Positions 60,662 to 64,000 of a stretch of 64,000 nucleotides of DNA are shown here, piece after piece. The position numbers and the translations under genes were made by a program. The notes under the pieces were generated by a model. That model worked only from the letters and a program-made list of their open reading frames with translations, made no database searches and was not told the origin of the DNA. This DNA is from Ancylobacter dichloromethanicus. Lineage in GTDB: Bacteria > Pseudomonadota > Alphaproteobacteria > Rhizobiales > Xanthobacteraceae. Within the stretch, counting starts at the first letter, position 1, and each line of letters opens with the position of its first letter. The DNA lies in assembly GCF_018390645.1 (NCBI RefSeq), contig NZ_JAHBGC010000038.1, positions 203,911 through 267,910 of the forward strand, written 5' to 3'.

Positions 60662-61081
60662 ATGGACGGCGGGACCCTCGCTCGCGTCGGCGCCATCGTC
60701 TTCGTCGCGGTCGCCATCACGGCGACCGCGATCGAGATGAACCGCAAGGACGTTACGCCGAACGCCCTCGCGACGCAGGGCCGTTCGGGCGCCGCACAAG
60801 ATCCTCTCGCCGCCGAATTGCTTCGCTGCTCCGAGATCGGCGAGGCCGGCACGCGCGATCCCGGTTGCCTGAAAGCATGGGCGGAGAACCGGCGCCGCTT
60901 CCTCGGGCAACCCGCCCCGACATCCTCACCGACGCCGGTTGCGCCGACGACGTTGTTTCCGAGTGCGCCGGCATCGGCTGATCCCATCCGCAAGGACAGT
61001 GCGCCGACGAATGTGACCGCACCGGCGACGCAGGCCGAACCCGCCCGGCCGCCAATCTCTGCCACCGAAGGAGCTCGCTGA
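60662..61081 (+). CDS. trbK: TrbK-alt, putative entry exclusion protein
   Basis: A 139-aa protein with an N-terminal membrane anchor (VGAIVFVAVAITATAIEM). ELLRCSEIGEAGTRDPGCLKAWAENRRRFLG is the family core with two Cys, followed by a Pro/Thr/Ala-rich tail. This is the TrbK-alt form found in alphaproteobacterial trb clusters rather than the RP4 lipoprotein. It should prevent redundant uptake by cells that already carry the ICE. Confidence 0.83.
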   Translation: MDGGTLARVGAIVFVAVAITATAIEMNRKDVTPNALATQGRSGAAQDPLAAELLRCSEIGEAGTRDPGCLKAWAENRRRFLGQPAPTSSPTPVAPTTLFPSAPASADPIRKDSAPTNVTAPATQAEPARPPISATEGAR

Positions 61082-61082
61082 C

Positions 61083-62438
61083 ATGGGCGGCACCGGTGTC
61101 ATCGATCATTTCCTTGAGGTCTTCACTCGCTACATCGACGGGGGATTCGGGCTGCTCGGCGGCGAAGTCGGTTTCATCGCCACCACCTTGATCGTCATCG
61201 ACGTCACGCTCGCCGCGCTCTTCTGGTCGTGGGGCGCCGACGACGACATCATGGCGAGGCTAGTCAAGAAGACGCTCTTCGTCGGTGTCTTCGCGTACCT
61301 GATCTCCAACTGGAACAATCTCGCCCGCATCGTCTTCGAGAGCTTCGCGGGTCTCGGCCTGAAGGCGTCGGGCACTGGCTTTGCGGTCAGCGATCTCATG
61401 CGCCCCGGTAAGGTGGCGCAGACCGGTCTCGATGCCGGCCGCCCGCTGCTCGACTCCATCTCCAGTCTGATGGGCTACTGGTCGTTTTTCGAGAACTTTA
61501 TCCAGATCGCCTGCATGTTTTTCGCCTGGGCGCTGGTGCTGCTGGCGTTCTTCATCCTCGCGATCCAGCTTTTCGTGACCCTGATCGAGTTCAAGCTGAC
61601 GACGCTCGCCGGCTTCGTCCTCATTCCCTTCGGCCTGTTCGGCAAATCCGTCTTCATGGCCGAGCGCGTGCTGGGCAACGTCATCTCCTCCGGCATCAAG
61701 GTGCTAGTGCTCGCCGTCATCATCGGCATCGGCTCGACGCTGTTCTCTGAGTTCACATCCGGCTTTGGCGGCAATACGCCGTCGATCGACGACGCCATGG
61801 CGATCGTGCTCGCCGCGCTGTCGCTGCTCGGTCTCGGCATCTTCGGCCCCGGCATCGCCAACGGCCTCATCTCCGGTGGCCCGCAGCTCGGCGCCGGCGC
61901 GGCCATTGGCACTGGTCTTGCCGCCGGCGGCGTTGTCGCAGCAGGCGCGGCCGCCGCCGGCGCAGCCGTATCCGGTGGCGCCGCTCTTGCTGGCGGCGCT
62001 GCCGCCGCGGCTCGTGGAGGTGCAGCCCTCGCCGGCGCAGCCTCCACCGCCTACAGCCTCGGCGCGGCCGGCCAATCCGGCGCATCGGGCGTCGCGTCGG
62101 GCCTTGGCAATGTTGCCAGCACCGGCGCGAAGGCGGCCGCCTCCCCGCTGAAACGCGCAGCCGGGCGCGCCGCCGACAGCCTCAAGCAGAGCTATCAGGC
62201 CGGCGGCCAGGCCGCGACGGAGATCGCCACGGGCGCATCGGGGGCCGCGCCCGCAGCCGCGGCAGAGACTGCCCCTGCAGGAGCCGCATCTTCCACCAGC
62301 GACGGCCCGCCGGCCTGGGCGAAACGTATGAAACGCTCGCAGCAAATGTCCCACGGCGTCTCCGCGGCTGCCCACGCCGTGCGCAGCGGCGACAGCCATG
62401 GCGGCGGCTCCTCCGTCAACCTTTCCGAAAGCGACTGA
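61083..62438 (+). CDS. trbL: TrbL, VirB6-family channel protein
   Basis: A 451-aa polytopic inner-membrane protein. About five or six membrane helices lie in residues 20-270 (FIATTLIVIDVTLAALFW, FFAWALVLLAFFILAIQLFVTLIEF, LVLAVIIGIGSTLFSEF and others). The last 170 residues are a Gly/Ala-rich low-complexity tail ending HGGGSSVNLSESD. It forms the inner-membrane part of the DNA channel. It starts one base after the trbK stop and is followed two bases later by trbF. Confidence 0.92.
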   Translation: MGGTGVIDHFLEVFTRYIDGGFGLLGGEVGFIATTLIVIDVTLAALFWSWGADDDIMARLVKKTLFVGVFAYLISNWNNLARIVFESFAGLGLKASGTGFAVSDLMRPGKVAQTGLDAGRPLLDSISSLMGYWSFFENFIQIACMFFAWALVLLAFFILAIQLFVTLIEFKLTTLAGFVLIPFGLFGKSVFMAERVLGNVISSGIKVLVLAVIIGIGSTLFSEFTSGFGGNTPSIDDAMAIVLAALSLLGLGIFGPGIANGLISGGPQLGAGAAIGTGLAAGGVVAAGAAAAGAAVSGGAALAGGAAAAARGGAALAGAASTAYSLGAAGQSGASGVASGLGNVASTGAKAAASPLKRAAGRAADSLKQSYQAGGQAATEIATGASGAAPAAAAETAPAGAASSTSDGPPAWAKRMKRSQQMSHGVSAAAHAVRSGDSHGGGSSVNLSESD

Positions 62439-62440
62439 CC

Positions 62441-63124
62441 ATGTTCAAACGACCATCCACCCATTACGGCAAAGCCCCGCAGCCCGAGACGCCCTATCAG
62501 CGCGCCGCGCAGGTGTGGGACGATCGCATCGGCTCCGCCCGCGTGCAGGCCCGCAACTGGCGCTACATGGCATTCGGCTCGTTAGCGCTCGCGAGCGGGC
62601 TTTCGGCCGCGCTGGTCTGGCAGTCCGCCAACGGCTCGATCGTGCCCTGGGTGGTGCAGGTCGATCGGCTCGGCCAGGCCCAGGCCGTCGCACCGGCGAC
62701 CGCCGACTACCAGCCGAACGATCCACAGATCGCCTTCTACCTGGCGCGTTTCATTGAGCAGGTCCGCTCGATCCCGTCCGATGCCATCATCGTGCGGCAG
62801 AACTGGCTGCGCGCATACGACTTCACGACGCAGGGCGGCGCGCTCGCGCTCAACGACTATGCCCGCGCCAACGACCCCTTCACCAGGGTCGGCAAGCAGC
62901 AGATCGCGATCGAGGTGTCGTCGGTCATCCGCGCCTCGCCGTCGAGCTTCCGCATCGCCTGGATCGAGCGCCGCTATCGGGACGGCTCGCTGGCTTCCAC
63001 CGAGCGCTGGTCCGCCATCCTCACCGTCGTCGTGCAGCCCCCGCGCGACGCCGACACGCTGCGGAAGAACCCGCTCGGAATCTACATCAACGCCATCAAC
63101 TGGTCGAAGGAGCTGGGACAATGA
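62441..63124 (+). CDS. trbF: TrbF, VirB8-family protein
   Basis: A 227-aa bitopic protein. RAAQVWDDRIGSARVQARNWR is the cytoplasmic start, one helix follows (YMAFGSLALASGLSAALVW), and the rest is the NTF2-like periplasmic domain with FYLARFIEQVRSIPSDAIIVRQNWLRAYDF. It scaffolds the channel. ATGA overlap joins it to trbG. Confidence 0.93.
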   Translation: MFKRPSTHYGKAPQPETPYQRAAQVWDDRIGSARVQARNWRYMAFGSLALASGLSAALVWQSANGSIVPWVVQVDRLGQAQAVAPATADYQPNDPQIAFYLARFIEQVRSIPSDAIIVRQNWLRAYDFTTQGGALALNDYARANDPFTRVGKQQIAIEVSSVIRASPSSFRIAWIERRYRDGSLASTERWSAILTVVVQPPRDADTLRKNPLGIYINAINWSKELGQ

Positions 63125-64000
63125 CACCGACCTTCCGCAAAGCCGAAAGGCCGGCTTTCCTCAACCGCGCCATTCCGGGTTTCCGTAAATCCGGTTTGCC
63201 GCTTCTCCTGCTTTGCACATCGGCGCTCGCCGGCTGTGCCGGACACACGCCACCGCCCGAGATTTCCTATGACGATGCCGCGCCCGCCGTCATCGCAGCC
63301 GATCCGCCGAAACCCGTGCGGGTCGTGGAGTTGCCGAAGCCGCTCCCGCTGCCCGGCCAGTTGAAGCCGGTCGGCAAGGACGGCAAGCCCGAGCCGGAAC
63401 CGGCCGATCCCGCCGCGCGCGTGAACCAGGCCAATGCCGCCGCGCGCGTCCAACCCGTCCGCAACGGCTTCATCAACTCGATGCAGGTCTATCCCTTTGT
63501 CGATGGCGCGCTCTATCAGGTCTACGCGTCACCGGGGCAGATCACCGACATCGCGCTTCAGCCCGGCGAGCAGCTCGTCGGCTCCGGTCCCGTCGCCGCC
63601 GGCGACACCGTGCGCTGGATCATCGGCGATACCGAGAGCGGCATTGGCGCGGCCAAGCAGATCCATATCCTCGTGAAGCCCACCCGCGCCGAGCTGATGA
63701 CGAATCTCGTCATCAACACGGACCGGCGCACCTACCACATGGAGCTGCGTGCGACGCCCTCGACCTACATGGCCTTGGTGTCCTGGCAATATCCGCAGGA
63801 CCAGCTCATCGCGCTGCGCCGTCAGAACCAGCAGGCCGAGGCCGTGCAGCCCGTCTCCAGCGGCATTGATCTCGCGCGCGTCAATTTCCGATACGGGGTG
63901 ACGGGCGACCGCGCGCCGTGGCGGCCGCTGCGCGCCTTCGATGACGGCAGGCAGGTGTTCATCGAATTTCCGCGCGGCATCGGTCAGGGCGAGATGCCGC
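63121..64000 (+). CDS. trbG: TrbG, VirB9-family lipoprotein (cut by window end)
   Basis: The frame is open from ATG 63121 to the last base, about 293 residues, with no stop in view. A basic start is followed by LLLLCTSALAGCAG, a lipoprotein signal with the lipobox Cys near residue 39. A Pro-rich linker precedes the conserved domain: NGFINSMQVYPFVDGALYQVYASPGQITDIALQPGEQL and YGVTGDRAPWRPLRAFDDGRQVFIEFP. It forms the outer-membrane ring with TrbI, whose gene is expected next. Only the end is missing. Confidence 0.93.
   Translation, partial: MTPTFRKAERPAFLNRAIPGFRKSGLPLLLLCTSALAGCAGHTPPPEISYDDAAPAVIAADPPKPVRVVELPKPLPLPGQLKPVGKDGKPEPEPADPAARVNQANAAARVQPVRNGFINSMQVYPFVDGALYQVYASPGQITDIALQPGEQLVGSGPVAAGDTVRWIIGDTESGIGAAKQIHILVKPTRAELMTNLVINTDRRTYHMELRATPSTYMALVSWQYPQDQLIALRRQNQQAEAVQPVSSGIDLARVNFRYGVTGDRAPWRPLRAFDDGRQVFIEFPRGIGQGEMP

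Larger units (their letters stand above)
6897..64000. mobile_element. Integrative and conjugative element (left part, open at right edge)
   Basis: Everything from the radC break to the end of the window belongs to one element. It has an integrase at the left end, defence cargo, a nested mercury transposon, plasmid-type RepA/ParA/ParB genes, an excisionase with a QseC/QseM/FseA-like control circuit, a relaxase, a coupling protein and a trb type IV secretion cluster. The gene content matches alphaproteobacterial ICEs of the ICEMlSymR7A kind, but the target is radC rather than a tRNA gene. The remaining transfer genes (trbI expected), the attR site and the radC 3' end would lie beyond 64000. Confidence 0.85.

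Noticed and set aside
1-64000. tRNA or rRNA genes
   Set aside because: No cloverleaf with a TTCGA-type arm or rRNA core sequence was recognised by eye on either strand; the ICE target is radC rather than a tRNA gene.

Overview
The window is about 64 kb of GC-rich alphaproteobacterial DNA, most likely from the Hyphomicrobiales (Xanthobacteraceae- or Rhizobium-like; this placement is inferred from gene families and the map-radC order). About 6.9 kb of ordinary chromosome is followed by the left part of a large integrative and conjugative element (ICE) that runs off the right edge.

Chromosome (1-6.9 kb): a KDG kinase, an SDR oxidoreductase, a small secreted cysteine-bearing protein and a class I/II aminotransferase on the minus strand. 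A double-GNAT acetyltransferase, methionine aminopeptidase (map) and radC follow on the plus strand. radC is cut inside its HNHP metal-binding motif. The ICE begins there, and the 3' part of radC and attR must lie beyond base 64000.

ICE left end (7.1-19.1 kb): a P4-type integrase is translationally coupled to a DUF1016/YhcG PD-(D/E)XK nuclease and a helical protein. Next comes a two-way defence locus. An XRE regulator, a 74-aa protein and an SMC/Rad50-like ATPase run leftward. An unknown 184-aa protein, HamA and HamB (Hachiman) run rightward. A palindrome overlaps the promoter between the two arms. This is the best candidate for an undescribed composite defence system.

Nested transposon (about 19.8-31.0 kb): a DUF932 gene of the ICE backbone is split by an 11.2-kb element with short terminal inverted repeats. 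The element carries three overlapping tyrosine recombinases and a small DUF6262-type partner (Tn554/recombinase-in-trio style), an ArdC antirestriction protein with a highly structured leader, and a mercury operon (merR; merT-merP-merF-merBA, the last a lyase-reductase fusion).

ICE maintenance region (31-43.3 kb): the DUF932 3' half, a ParB-like protein, small conserved proteins, a giant methyltransferase/strawberry-notch helicase, a Toprim protein, a DUF2493 protein, a HEPN-like protein and a small membrane protein. Three backbone genes (DUF932, ParB-like, strawberry notch) share a structured leader with two purine-rich tracts. Two others (DUF2493, DUF736) share a second leader.

Control and replication (43.3-49.5 kb): the layout resembles the regulatory circuit described for ICEMlSymR7A. 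It has an XRE repressor (QseC-like), a DUF2285 antiactivator (QseM-like, apparently leaderless), a two-frame activator that needs +1 frameshifting (FseA-like) and an excisionase (RdfS-like). A RepA-type initiator follows, with a DnaA box, three iterons and an AT-rich stretch inside its coding sequence. ParA, an RHH-like protein, DUF2840 and the TraF peptidase come next.

Transfer (49.5-64 kb): DUF736, a lytic transglycosylase, an oriT-like repeat region, a VirD2-type relaxase with DUF3363, the VirD4/TraG coupling ATPase, a CopG-like protein, an inverted SRPBCC cargo gene, then trbB-C-D-E-J-K-L-F-G, with trbG cut by the window end. Altogether this looks like a complete, plasmid-like ICE with defence and mercury-resistance cargo.
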